A DNA stretch of 64,000 nucleotides from JAPPHA01 sp963662815 (GCA_963662815.2 CAXXWA010000041.1:62001-126000), one strand, 5' to 3'; numbered from the stretch's first letter, positions 33,744 to 43,389 are shown. Made by a program: numbers and translations. The notes: a model not told the origin generated them from the sequence alone.

Positions 33744-34727
33744 GTGTTGCGTTCGCGCAAGGCCACGCGCCGCGGCAGGGAAATGACCGGCGCAGGTGAG
33801 CCCACGGGCTGGGGCAAGCTGGTCGGCTTCGCCCCTTACCGGGCGTTGGTCAGCCTGATCTACGCATCTCCCCGGCGGCAGTTCCTGTTCCTGGCCGCCT
33901 TTCCGGCGATCTGGGTACTGACCCAGCATCTCGGACCGATCATCCAGATGCTGTTCGTCAGCTTCACGGAGGCCTATCCGCTTTCCAAGGGGGCCGAGAC
34001 CCAATTCACGCTGAACAACTACCGGAGATTCGTCGAAGAAAGCTTCTACTGGGCGCCGTTTTTCCGTACCTTGGCATTCGCCACGGCATTTACCCTTGCC
34101 ACCCTCGTCATCACCTATCCGATCGCGTATTTCCTGACCCGCTACGTCAGCCGGCGAAACCAGCTGCTCCTTCTTCTGCTTCTGCTCATACCGTTCTGGG
34201 TCGGGGAAATCGTGCGCACCTACGCCATCATGATCCTGCTCGGAAACAACGGCGCCGTGAACCTGCTTCTGAAGTCGGCGGGCCTCATCGAGCGGCCGAT
34301 ACCCTTCATGTACACGGGTTTCTCGGTCAGCGTCGGCATCATTTACCTGACCTCGCTCTACATGCTTCTGCCGCTCTACTCCGCTCTGGAGAAACTCCCG
34401 AGGAGCTATGCGGATGCCGCCGCCGACCTCGGTGCCGGCGCGCTGACGCGGTTCCGGCGGGTTACCCTTCCGCTCACGCTCGAGGGGATCACGTCCGGAT
34501 GCATCCTGGTCTTCCTGATTTCCACCGGCTTCTACGGCACGCCGGTCCTCCTGGGCGGACCATCCACCACGGTATTCGCCGAGACGATCGCGGGATTCTT
34601 CTTCGTGGCCGGCGACGAGTGGCCGACCGGCGCGGCGTTCGCCACGATCATGTTCATCACGGTGCTGGCCCTTGTCGGGGCGTTCCAGCGAATCATGACC
34701 CTGCTGCGCAAGGGAGACACCGTATGA
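33744..34727 (+). CDS. Polyamine-type ABC importer permease (PotB/PotH type)
   Basis: A 327-residue permease. It has six or so helices, beginning after an N-terminal cytoplasmic stretch at RQFLFLAAFPAIWVLTQHLGPIIQMLFVSF. LLLLLLLIPFWVGEIVRTYAIMILL and the EAA loop SALEKLPRSYADAAADLGAGALTRFRRVTLPL are typical. GTG 33744 is preferred because AGGCAGGGA lies at the right distance; an ATG at 33783 has its purine run directly abutting it. The stop overlaps the next start (ATGA). Confidence 0.85.
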   Translation: MLRSRKATRRGREMTGAGEPTGWGKLVGFAPYRALVSLIYASPRRQFLFLAAFPAIWVLTQHLGPIIQMLFVSFTEAYPLSKGAETQFTLNNYRRFVEESFYWAPFFRTLAFATAFTLATLVITYPIAYFLTRYVSRRNQLLLLLLLLIPFWVGEIVRTYAIMILLGNNGAVNLLLKSAGLIERPIPFMYTGFSVSVGIIYLTSLYMLLPLYSALEKLPRSYADAAADLGAGALTRFRRVTLPLTLEGITSGCILVFLISTGFYGTPVLLGGPSTTVFAETIAGFFFVAGDEWPTGAAFATIMFITVLALVGAFQRIMTLLRKGDTV

Positions 34728-35515
34728 GCCGCGGTTCCAGGGTCTTCTTTTCCTGCTGCTACTGGGCTTTCGTGGTCTATGTCTTCGTGCCGCTGGTCCT
34801 CATGGTCCTCATGGGGTTCAAGGATTCGAAGTTCATCGGCTTTCCCATCAAGTCGTGGACGCTGGATTGGTACCTCGGAGTCTTCAAGGATGCGGAGGTT
34901 CTCTCCGTTTTCGGATACTCCATCGCCATTGCGGTTCTGTCCACGCTCGCTTCCATCGTGGTCGGCACATGGATTGCGTTGCTCCTGGATGGCCGCCGGT
35001 TTTTCGGGCGCGCGGCGATATTCGCCCTTGCGATCCTGCCTGCGCTCGTGCCCGGGATCATTTCGGCCATCGCGTTTCGCATCTATGCCCGGCTCCTGGG
35101 AATCGAGCCGGGGATGTTCGCGATCATTTGGGCTCACGCGATCCACAATGTGCCGTTTGTCGTCCTAATCGTCATGGCGCGCCTATCGACCCTGGCGCGC
35201 AGCCAGACCGAAGCCGCGCGCGACCTGGGCGCCGACCCGCTCGTGACGTTCCTGCGCATCACGCTGCCTTACCTGACTCCGGCGATCCTGGGAGCGAGCA
35301 TCTTCTGCCTGCTGCTGAGTTTCGACGATTTCGTGCGCTCGTTTTTCCTAGGTAGCTATCAGCCAACGCTGCCGGTGCTTATCTTCGCCGAATTGCGCTC
35401 GGGCATGTCTCCGGAAATCAACGCGATCGCGACTGTCGCCCTGGTCCTGACAGCAGCCATGGGCATCTGGGCAGAGCGCATCACGCGGCGGATGAACAGG
35501 TCGAACAGGCAATGA
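34724..35515 (+). CDS. Polyamine-type ABC importer permease (PotC/PotI type)
   Basis: A 263-residue permease paired with PotB. The helix YWAFVVYVFVPLVLMVLMGF, then FSKFIGFPIKSWTLDWYLGVFKD-like family wording (here DSKFIGFPIKSWTLDWYLG), identifies the PotC group. The EAA loop is MARLSTLARSQTEAARDLGADPLVTFLRITLPYL, and SFDDFVRSFFLGS is the conserved PotC block. Both ends overlap neighbours by ATGA, indicating tight translational coupling. Confidence 0.88.
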   Translation: MSRGSRVFFSCCYWAFVVYVFVPLVLMVLMGFKDSKFIGFPIKSWTLDWYLGVFKDAEVLSVFGYSIAIAVLSTLASIVVGTWIALLLDGRRFFGRAAIFALAILPALVPGIISAIAFRIYARLLGIEPGMFAIIWAHAIHNVPFVVLIVMARLSTLARSQTEAARDLGADPLVTFLRITLPYLTPAILGASIFCLLLSFDDFVRSFFLGSYQPTLPVLIFAELRSGMSPEINAIATVALVLTAAMGIWAERITRRMNRSNRQ

Positions 35516-36597
35516 CAGACCGGGAACGGATCGTCCGCATCGAGGGAATATCCAAGCGATTCGGCGATTCCGTCGCGCTTGAACGCATGAACCTCGAGAT
35601 TGCTCAGGGGGAATTCGTCACCCTGCTCGGACCGTCCGGCTGCGGAAAGACCACGACTCTGCGAATCCTCGGCGGGTTCGAGCCCCCCGACACCGGACGC
35701 GTGATCCTCGAGGGCAAGGATGTCACGCGCCTTCCGCCGAACCGGCGCAACGTGAACATGGTTTTCCAGGACTATGCTCTCTTTCCGCACATGACAGTGC
35801 TGCAGAACATGGCGTTCGGCCTTGAACTCAAGGGCATGGGGCGACGCGCCATCGAAGGGCGGCTGGACGAGTTGATGACGTTTCTCGAGCTGAACGAGTT
35901 CGGGGCTCGCTATCCCGGGCAGCTCTCGGGCGGGCAGCGCCAGCGGGTTGCTCTCGCGCGTGCGCTGGCGCCCGATCCCGCGCTGCTTCTTCTCGACGAA
36001 CCCCTTGGCGCGCTCGACGCTAAGCTGCGCGGCCAGGTACAACAGGAGCTCAAGTCGATCCAGCGGCGCACCGACAAGACATTCCTCTTCGTGACCCACG
36101 ACCAGGACGAAGCCCTCACGATGTCGGACCGGATCGTCGTCCTGAACGAGGGCCTGGTCGAACAGGACGGCACCCCGCGCGAGCTGTACTTTCACCCCAG
36201 GAGCAGGTTCGTTGCGGAGTTCATCGGCGAAACGAACCTGCTCGCGGGCAAGGTGCGCAGGGTGAACGGCAGCACGGTGATGGTCGACTGGCACGGGCAC
36301 GACCTTTTCGGCCACGCGTCCGGCAGTGCGCCAGCCCCGGGCGATTATGTCTCCGCCTCGGTCCGGCTCGAGAAGCTCGCTTTGTCGGACGCGCGCCCTG
36401 CCAATGAAAACGCTGTCACGGGACGGGTCGTCGGGCGCGCTTTCCTTGGAAGCCGCGTGGTCGTGGACCTGTTGATGGAAGCAGCGCGCGGTGCGACACT
36501 CAGGGCTTACGTGGACACCGAAACCGCAGAGAAAATCGGCAGCGAACCGGTTTGGGTAGGCTGGGATACGCACGCGATGGCCATACTCCGCGATTGA
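35512..36597 (+). CDS. Polyamine-type ABC importer ATPase (PotA type)
   Basis: A 361-residue ATPase. Walker A is GPSGCGKTTTLRILGGFE, the Q-loop FQDYALFPHM, the signature LSGGQRQRVALARAL, Walker B LLLLDEPLGALDAKLR and the H-loop VTHDQDEALTMSDRIVV. A C-terminal TOBE domain (residues about 270-361) is present. It is the last gene of the five-gene operon headed by the opine-dehydrogenase-like enzyme. Beyond it the sequence decays into IS remnants and no terminator is obvious. Confidence 0.9.
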   Translation: MTDRERIVRIEGISKRFGDSVALERMNLEIAQGEFVTLLGPSGCGKTTTLRILGGFEPPDTGRVILEGKDVTRLPPNRRNVNMVFQDYALFPHMTVLQNMAFGLELKGMGRRAIEGRLDELMTFLELNEFGARYPGQLSGGQRQRVALARALAPDPALLLLDEPLGALDAKLRGQVQQELKSIQRRTDKTFLFVTHDQDEALTMSDRIVVLNEGLVEQDGTPRELYFHPRSRFVAEFIGETNLLAGKVRRVNGSTVMVDWHGHDLFGHASGSAPAPGDYVSASVRLEKLALSDARPANENAVTGRVVGRAFLGSRVVVDLLMEAARGATLRAYVDTETAEKIGSEPVWVGWDTHAMAILRD

Positions 36598-36829
36598 ATT
36601 CTGCGTCCGCTCGACATTGGCGGTTCGGACACGGCTGCGGCCAAATTCGCGGGTTCCCGAACCCCTCCTTCGGTTTTCCAGCCCGATGACACGGCCGATC
36701 TGCAGATCGAGGCGAACTACTTGGCGCACACGGAGACTGTTTTTGGCCGGCCTGCGGACGACGGAAATATTCGTCCTCGAAAATTCATCGGTGGCAAACT
36801 CTACTGTGTCATGACAGGTCTGCATGGCA

Positions 36830-37250
36830 AAGGGTTCGTTCCGGTTGCCGCGGCGCGTGCCTCTGGCCGGCCGGGAACCCGGATTCATGGCCGATTTCGT
36901 GGCCAGCGCGGCGCTCGCCAGCCGCGTCTGGCCGTGCCACATGATCTGGCTGCCGGAGTCCGGATCGCCCTTCCTGTCTCGGCAGCCGCCGGGATGCGCG
37001 ACCGGGCGGGCGGCGTCGCCGAGCCGCTCCGGCGCCGTCAGGCCGTATTTCGCCGCGCAGTCGCTCAGGAAGGCGAGTTCGCCGCCGGCGAACATCAACT
37101 GCGGTTCGCAGTCGGGAACCTGGCGTCCGAGCAGGGTCATGACCGTGACGCGCTACGCGATGACCGCGTTGATCGTGATCGCCCGCTGCAGCCGGTCGGC
37201 GGTGCGGAACAGCAGGAATTCGACGCGGTACCCGTACTTCAGGATTCAAA
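36830..37250 (-). pseudogene. IS4-family transposase, C-terminal remnant with an in-frame stop
   Basis: The minus strand reads YGYRVEFLLFRTADRLQRAI, then TINAVIA, then a TAG where the family has Trp, then RVTVMTLLGRQVPDCEPQLM and AKYGLTAPERLGDAARPVAH with RKGDPDSGSQIMWHGQTRL. This is the C-terminal part of an IS4 transposase, including the YREK-like region and the usual GG...RKxDxxPGxxxhWxGxxRL ending. The N-terminal two thirds are absent; the ISNCY left end starts about 15 bp beyond. Confidence 0.7.
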
Positions 37251-37264
37251 ACCAGTCCTCGAAG

Positions 37265-37393
37265 GTAACTGGTGCTTGCCAGAAAAACCGGCAAGTTGTG
37301 GACTCCATGGCGTAAATTGCGACATTCCCGACGCGAAGATCCGGGCCGGAGCGCCGTTTCCGGCCCCTTCAGGCCCGAATCGGCCCGTTTCGG
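37265..37393. repeat. ISNCY-element left-end repeat, copy 2
   Basis: Partner of 9294-9421. Here it directly precedes the transposase remnant at 37438, which identifies the repeat as the element's upstream end. It begins GTAACTGGTG and includes a small stem, CTTGCC...GGCAAG. Confidence 0.7.
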
Positions 37394-37437
37394 GCAATTC
37401 TTCGCGAGGCAGGCACGAGACAGGTACGCATCCAAAG

Positions 37438-38690
37438 ATGCAGGTCGGCGAAGTCCGCATCGAGGACATCGGGCCGGACCTCAGGACCAGGGACCACATC
37501 CCGGCGCTGCTGCTCTTCCTTCAGCGTCTCTGCGCCGACGAGGGCTTCCGCTCCCGGCTGTTCGCCCTCCTGGACGAGCAAATCCTCCCCGGCATCGACA
37601 GGAAAGTCGGGCGGCCCGGCACGGAGACGCGGAGGTTCCTGGCGACGGGGGTGATCAGGCAGGGCCCGGGCTGCGACTACGACCGCCTTCGCGAGCTTGC
37701 GAACGAGCACGGGACGCTGCGCCGGTTGGTTCCCCGGGCATGCGGATGCGCGGGACGACTGTCGCTGCAACTGCCAGAGGCTGGCGGACAACGCGAGCCT
37801 TCTGCGCCCCGAACTGCTTGTTGCAGTCAGCCGGCTGATCGTGGAGAGCGGCCATGCAGTAGGGGGAATGCCTGGCAAGCTCTTGCGCGGGCGGTGCTGC
37901 AGCTTCGTGGCGGAGACCGGCGTGCACTATCCCGCCAACGCGAGCCTGCTGCGGGACGCGATGCGCTGCCTTATCCGGGCGGTCTGCCGCAGACGCTGTT
38001 CCGCAGGATGCGTGCGATGCGGCGGGCGTCCGCGGAGAACGCGGAGGCGTATCTCGGGCGCTGACTCGGGCTCGTCGCGTGCGCGGAGGCGAGCCTCGCG
38101 GAGATCGCCGGATGCGGCGGCGAAGCCCGGGAAGTCAAGGAGATCGAAGGGCATGTCGCGCATGCGAGGCGCCGGACCGACTGGATCGACCGCCGTCTTC
38201 TCGGGGGCGAGACGATCCCGCAGGAGGAGAAGGCGTTCTCGATCTTCGCGCCGCACACGCGCTGGAAATCTCGAAGGGCAAGGCGGGATGCTCGGCGGCG
38301 CGGACCATTCGGTGCCGATGGCGGAGGGAGCGCAGGCGCGGTTCCCGGACCTCCGCGCGGCGAGCTTCTGCCGCAGCTTCCACAGCACCCCGAACCGGGT
38401 CCGCCTCGACGGGCTGCTCGACGGCAACGCGCTGCCGAAGAAGGGCTGTCTGAACAATGCGGAGCGCGAGCGCGAGCAGGGCGGGGAGTTCGCGGCGGTG
38501 CAGCGCCGGCATCCGGCGGTGGAATCGGCGATCGGCGGCCTCGGGCACCGCGGCCCCGACCGGGTGCCGGCTTGAGGGCCCGAGGGTTTCGCCCGCATGG
38601 CGGCGCTCTCCGGGCCGCCCTGAACGTCCGCCGCATCGGCCTTCTGCTGTGCCGAAAGGCGGCGAAGCGACGGCGCGCCCCTGACGGCGC
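37438..38690 (+). pseudogene. ISNCY-family transposase, multiply frameshifted
   Basis: From ATG 37438 (MQVGEVRIEDIGPDLRTRDH) the N terminus is clear: KVGRPGTETRRFLATGVIRQ, then GPGCDYDRLRELANEHGTLR. The reading then moves through other frames: LADNASLLRPELLVAVSRLI, VAETGVHYPANASLLRDAMR, GGETIPQEEKAFSIFAPHTRW, VPMAEGAQARFPDLRAAS, VRLDGLLDGNALPKKGCLNN and ALNVRRIGLLLCRK. These are successive parts of an ISNCY transposase, with at least four frame changes and a deletion in the catalytic core. It is clearly dead. Confidence 0.8.
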
Positions 38691-38919
38691 TCCCGAAACA
38701 CCGGATCGTTCGCGACCCGCTCCGGGCGGGAGGTCCGCCCGTGCGCCGATGGCGGCGGGAGCCGCGGAATCCGGCCCCGAGGACGGGAAGCCGGCCATTC
38801 GGGACGCGCGAACGCCCCGCGGCGGGGTGGACTGCTGCGCTGCAGCATCGGGATTCGTCGAGATTCACCGCCCGCCGCCGCCCGGAAACAGGAGTTTTTT
38901 GGCGGGTACCATTAATTCC

Positions 38920-40074
38920 TTAAATCAGTTGGCGTTGGGCCAGATTGCGCATGAAAGCGGATATTCCGTAAGTCCACGGCGGGCAGTCGCCGCTCTTTCG
39001 GACAAAATTGGTCAAGGTACCCAATCCGGTCGCCGTTATCTCCACCATATCGCCCACCTTGTGGGTAAATCCTTCGCCGGGCATATCGCGATCTTCTGTG
39101 GGTGCGAACAGCGTTCCCAAATAGAGCATGAATCCATCGGGATATTGGTGGTCTTCGTTGATCGTCTGGGAAACGATGTCGGCAGGATCCCGGCTGATTT
39201 CGGCCATGGCTGAATTACCTTTCAAAAAATAACCATCGGGACCTGTCACGGTCATTGTAAGTTCCGCGTTGCGAACGACATCCATTCCATAATCCGCATC
39301 AAACAAACGGATGAAGGGGCCTATCGAAGCCGAGGCGTTGTTGTCCTTTGCCTTAGATAGAAGAAGTGCCGAACGGCCTTCGAAATCCCGTAGGTTCACA
39401 TCGTTACCGATCGTCGATCCCTGGATCTCGCCCTTGCTGTTTACTGCAAGGACGATCTCGGGTTCCGGGTTGTTCCATACTGATTTGGGATGCAGGCCGA
39501 CCGGCGCACCCCAACCGACGGCGGAAAGCACCTGGGCCTTTGAAAACACTTCGGCATCAGGGCCGATTCCGACTTCCAGATATTGCGACCACAGACCTTC
39601 CGCGATCAGTGCCTCTTTGACCTGTTCCGATTTGGCCGAACCGGGCACTATATTTGAAAGGCTGGTGCCGATCTGCTCACCAATTCGCGCACGTATCGCT
39701 TCGGCTGCCAGTGGATCGCCCGCAGCGCGCTCTTCGATCACTCGCTCGACCATTGACCGGGCAAATGTCACACCCGCGGCTTTGACCGATTGCAGATCGT
39801 TTGGGGCAAGGAAATGTCGCTTGTCCGGATCAGACTGCGCATTCAAACTGTCGGATTCAAGATCAGCCAGCGCTGCAATCCGACTACCCGAAATATTTGC
39901 AATATGATCCGCCGGATTTTCCAGTTCCAGCAGGTCTCGCATGGTTGGGATTTCTCGCGAGGTTATATCGACTAGGTCCCCGTCGCAAAGTTTAACCACA
40001 ACGGGTCCCGTGTTCGGCACCCAGACTCGACCTACGAATACGCCGTCAGTTTCGCTCAAATTTGTTTGTGTCAT
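38920..40074 (-). CDS. Fumarylacetoacetate-hydrolase-family protein
   Basis: A 384-residue FAH-superfamily enzyme; members hydrolyse or dehydrate beta-diketo acids and sugar-acid derivatives. Visible blocks are GRVWVPNTGPVVVKLCDGDLVDIT, the metal-region segment WNNPEPEIVLAVNSKGEIQGSTIGNDVNLRDFEGRSAL with LLSKAKDNN, and a C-terminal GMVEITATGLGTLTNFV-like end (here GDMVEITATGLGTLTN). This arrangement is seen in pentose-oxidation clusters next to ketoglutarate-semialdehyde dehydrogenase. ATG 40074 lies 10 bp after the stop of an aldehyde dehydrogenase tail, so they once formed an operon. The region is visibly more AT-rich than its neighbours, which suggests transfer. Confidence 0.82.
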   Translation of the reverse strand: MTQTNLSETDGVFVGRVWVPNTGPVVVKLCDGDLVDITSREIPTMRDLLELENPADHIANISGSRIAALADLESDSLNAQSDPDKRHFLAPNDLQSVKAAGVTFARSMVERVIEERAAGDPLAAEAIRARIGEQIGTSLSNIVPGSAKSEQVKEALIAEGLWSQYLEVGIGPDAEVFSKAQVLSAVGWGAPVGLHPKSVWNNPEPEIVLAVNSKGEIQGSTIGNDVNLRDFEGRSALLLSKAKDNNASASIGPFIRLFDADYGMDVVRNAELTMTVTGPDGYFLKGNSAMAEISRDPADIVSQTINEDHQYPDGFMLYLGTLFAPTEDRDMPGEGFTHKVGDMVEITATGLGTLTNFVRKSGDCPPWTYGISAFMRNLAQRQLI

Positions 40075-40084
40075 TTCAACCAAC

Positions 40085-40466
40085 CTACTGCACGCGATCG
40101 CCCAAGGCGATGTGAATGGACTTGGTTTCCATATACTCTTCGACGCCCATCATTCCACCTTCGCGGCCAGTGCCAGATCGCTTGAAACCGCCCATTGATT
40201 GTTCCGGCCCGCCAAAATTGCCGCACTTCTCCAACATCGCCCGGCGCGCATCTTGCGGATCACACCCTGAACCTTGTCGATATTCTTGCTCCAGACAGCG
40301 GCAGCCAATCCGTAGTCCGTTTCTAGTGCCATCGAGATCACCTCTTCGACGGTTTCGAAAGTCACGATAGGAACGACCGGTCCAAAATTCTCGTCCGGCG
40401 CAACGGCCATGTCACGGGTGACGCCGGAAAATACCGTTGGAGCGATGAATTCACAAATTGGGAAAA
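40085..40466 (-). pseudogene. Aldehyde dehydrogenase, C-terminal remnant with frameshift
   Basis: The minus strand gives FIAPTVFSGVTRDMAVAPDE, then NFGPVVPIVTFETVEEVISM, then YGLAAAVWSKNIDKVQGVIR and KMRAGR. The frame then changes and continues as NFGGPEQSMGGFKRSGTGRE with EGGMMGVEEYMETKSIHI to a TAG at 40085. This is the last quarter of an aldehyde dehydrogenase; the active-site cysteine region and everything before it are missing. The 10-bp spacing to the FAH gene shows the original order. Confidence 0.78.
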
Positions 40467-40639
40467 TCGGACAACCGCAATCCGACGACAGCCGGTTCCT
40501 CTTCCCGGTCCGCGAAAGCGCCAGAGAAATCAAGCCGTTGACCCCGACCGGAGCGCCGAATCGAATTCGCGGAAAACTCGGGGCGCGGCTGCGAGAAATC
40601 GGGGGCGCAACAGGTGATTCCCGAAATGGAGCATGGCAA

Positions 40640-41629
40640 TCACGAATACGGCCGGCGCTTTCGGTCAGCGTAGAGGAGCATTTCCGGCATCGCGCCACCG
40701 GCAGAAAACCCGCCGTCGACAATCATTCCGGCATTCATGTCGATTCTCGCGACGTCGCCGGTGGCAAGGGCAACCAGCAAATGTCGGCCGTCGGGTTCGG
40801 GCAGGGCATGGAACGGCTCGGCGGGCACCTCGACAACACAGGCGTCCGTCATGTCGGCCCTGTTCAATAGTTCGACGTAGCCGAGGTCTTTCGACTCATC
40901 GCTGGTCGTAACGATCACCTTCGTGCCGTCACGGCTGTTGAACGGCCAGCCCGGAACGCCGTTCAGGCCAACCGTGTGAACGACTTCCCGCGTCGGAAGA
41001 TCAATCAAGTGCAACAGCGGTCTGTGAAAGTCGCCGGCAAAGAGCGTTCCGCCGTCCGGAGATATCCGTATCGCCTGCGCACCGACTGGAACCGGAATGC
41101 GCGAAACGACCCGTCGGGACGAGATGTCCACCTCCACGATCACGGGGTATTCCTTCGCAGAAAACCAGACCTTCGACCCGTCCGGAGCGGCGGCCAGAAA
41201 GTGGGCGGGTACCTCCATCCAGATCGTGTGTTCAATCTCCCGGGAAGCCGGATCGATGATCAGGACGCAGCAGTTATGCTCAACCGTTACCCAGATCTTG
41301 CCCTTGGGGTCAGTCATCATCGCATGGGGAGCGCGATAGAGACCCAGATCGACATGGGCATCGAACGTCATTGTCTCCAGGCTGACAACGCCAAGCCGGT
41401 TGTCTGGCGCATTGTGTCCGTAGTCATTGTCGCCGTACAGCGAGACGAAAGCCATGGATCCGTCGGACGTTACGGCGATTTCGTGCGGCTTTGCGATGCC
41501 CTCTTCTCCGACCGGAATAGCCGCGAGCGGCTCTTTCGTCACGGCATCAAAAACTGTCAGGCTTACGTTTTCCTTCACGGTCGCAAGGATCAACCCTTGC
41601 TTGTCGGCCACGGTCGCTTCACTCGTCAT
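40640..41629 (-). CDS. YncE-like beta-propeller protein
   Basis: A 329-residue repeat protein made of about seven blades, each of the form GLILATVKENVSLTVFDAVTKEPLAAIPVG or ISPDGGTLFAGDFHRPLLHLIDL. No signal peptide is visible from ATG 41629 (MTSEATVADKQG), so it is probably cytoplasmic, unlike periplasmic YncE. Such propellers bind small ligands or act as lactonase-like enzymes. It stands alone on the minus strand between an AT-rich scrap and the next operon. The function is unknown. Confidence 0.7.
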   Translation of the reverse strand: MTSEATVADKQGLILATVKENVSLTVFDAVTKEPLAAIPVGEEGIAKPHEIAVTSDGSMAFVSLYGDNDYGHNAPDNRLGVVSLETMTFDAHVDLGLYRAPHAMMTDPKGKIWVTVEHNCCVLIIDPASREIEHTIWMEVPAHFLAAAPDGSKVWFSAKEYPVIVEVDISSRRVVSRIPVPVGAQAIRISPDGGTLFAGDFHRPLLHLIDLPTREVVHTVGLNGVPGWPFNSRDGTKVIVTTSDESKDLGYVELLNRADMTDACVVEVPAEPFHALPEPDGRHLLVALATGDVARIDMNAGMIVDGGFSAGGAMPEMLLYADRKRRPYS

Positions 41630-42139
41630 GGTCCTGTTCTTCCGTCGATGCCCTGCCACCAGAACCCCACCGCGCGAGTGGCGGCCAGGTGGAATTCAAA
41701 CTCTTGATGCGTCCGGGGGTGCCTGTCGACATGCAGGACCGGCTTGACCTGTCTCTCCGATCAGCCCTTCCGCGCCGAGGGATGCCCAGTTCGTTTCACG
41801 CCAGAGCGTTGCGAGCCTGCATCGACCGTCCCGCGCCTCGAGGCCTCATGTAAACTTCACGACTTGGCACAAGTAGCGTGTCCTTCCCTTCGATGCACGT
41901 CCGCAATGCCTGTCTCAATCCGCAAGTTGAAGTCGATTCACGCGCACCCTTTCGGCAGCCCCGGCCTCGAAGACGGTTTTGGTGCGGCGGACCGGCGCAG
42001 CACCCGCTTCGCGCAGCAGGTCATTCTCCACGGTTCGCCAGGGTTGCCGCCGCGGACTTCCGGGAGAGCCCATTGGCATTGGCGCCGATCGCGGACTTGA
42101 TTGCAAGAACGACTGTATCGCCCTGCAATCCGGCCAATC
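41630..42139. other. No recognisable gene
   Basis: About 510 bp upstream of the propeller gene and before the PrpD-like tail. Open frames overlap and show no family features. It may contain the propeller gene's promoter. Confidence 0.45.
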
Positions 42140-42381
42140 CGCATTTGAATTTTGATCCTGACCAGTCTGATCGCCTGACGGTCAGACTTGCCGACGGATC
42201 CGTGGAGGAGGCGCGGGTTGCATTTCCGCTGGGTGCTCTGCAGAACCCGATGGATTCGGCTGAAATTCTGCGAAAGTTTGCCGACAACGTGTACAGCACG
42301 ACCGCGGACTCCGCAGTCCGCGCCCTCGTCGGCTGGCCGGATGCCCCTGACCTTGTTTCGTTCCTGAGTTCCTGGAGGTGA
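42140..42381 (+). pseudogene. MmgE/PrpD-family C-terminal fragment
   Basis: The last 80 codons of an open frame read DRLTVRLADGSVEEARVAFP, then LGALQNPMDSAEILRKFADN and a short tail to the TGA at 42379. This pattern (VxLxDG...xRVxxPxGxxxNPMxxxExxxKF) is the C terminus of MmgE/PrpD dehydratases. The first 350 or so residues are absent. It ends a few bases before the MttB-like remnant, whose GTG/ATG region may once have been coupled to it. Confidence 0.55.
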
Positions 42382-42464
42382 TGCCGTGACGCGAGACATG
42401 CCAAACCCGTCAAGGGCTACAGGCCGTACCGGAACCTGGCGCGGCGGTCGGTCCGCCCGCCGAC

Positions 42465-43389
42465 ATGTACGCCGAAAAGGGGTTGGCAGCGGCCATCTGG
42501 CCCGGAATCGCCGGCGGCCGATACAAGCCGCTGGGCGACGCCGATGTTGTTGCCGTAAACGACACTGCGCTTCGCATTCTCGCCGAAGTCGGCATGCGGG
42601 ACGCATCTCAACGCTGCATCGACGTCGTTACGACGGCCGGCGGATCCCTGACCGACGACGGTCGGCTGCTGATCCCGAGCGAGGTCTGCGAGGGCGCTCT
42701 CGCGGATGCCTGCCGGGGATTCAAGCTGTACGCGCAGGATCCCGGCCACGACCTGGACCCGTCAGGTTGCCGCATTCATCTCGGCACATCGGGCGCAGCC
42801 GTCCAAATGGTCGACAGCGAAACGCGCGAAGTGCGCGATTCGTGTCTCGTCGACTTCTACGACATGGTCCGGCTGGCGGACCAGTTGCCCAACATCCACA
42901 TGTTTCAGCGGGCAGTCGTGGCGCGGGACATCCCGGACCCGTACGAAACGGACCTGAACACGGCTTGTGCCTGCATGAGCGGTACGCGCAAGCATGTCGG
43001 CACCAGTTTCGCCAACTCCCGGAATCTGACGGCCGGCATTCGCCTGATGCACATGGTGGCGGGCAGCGAAGAAGCCTTCCGCGCCCGGCCTTTCGTACGC
43101 GTCTCGACATGTTTTGTCGTTCCTCCGCTGAAGTTTGCGGAAGATGCGCTTTCAGTCATCGAAGTCTGTTGCGATCATGGGGTCCCGCTGATGCTGGTAT
43201 CGGCCGGACAGGCCGGCGCGACGAGTCCGGCGGCGCTCGCAGGCGCGGTCACCCAGCAAACCGCTGAGGTCCTGGCCGGCATGGTTTACGTGAACCGGTT
43301 GAACCCCGGCCATTCGGCGCTGTTCGGCGCGCTGCCCTTCGTCTCGGACCTGCGAACCGGCGCGATGTCCGGCGGACAGATCGAGACCG
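42465..43389 (+). pseudogene. Trimethylamine-methyltransferase (MttB) family protein, C-terminally truncated
   Basis: From ATG 42465 the frame reads YAEKGLAAAIWPGIAGGRYK, then LRILAEVGM and CLVDFYDMVRLADQLPNIHMFQ, then MLVSAGQAGATSPAALAGAV and FGALPFVSDLRTGAMSGGQ. These are MttB-family blocks over about 300 residues (family length about 480-510). No pyrrolysine-type UAG is seen, so it would belong to the non-Pyl (betaine-type, MtgB-like) group. Homology stops near 43389. The frame then continues through unrelated sequence without a stop into the next flavoprotein gene. A frame change near 42450 may have cost the native start. Confidence 0.72.

Noticed and set aside
35359..37140. Minus-strand open frame of 593 codons
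   Set aside because: Most is antisense to the importer ATPase; only the first codons belong to the IS4 remnant annotated separately.
42465..43389. Pyrrolysine-dependent MttB
   Set aside because: No in-frame UAG at the expected place and no Pyl genes are visible; the C terminus is missing anyway.
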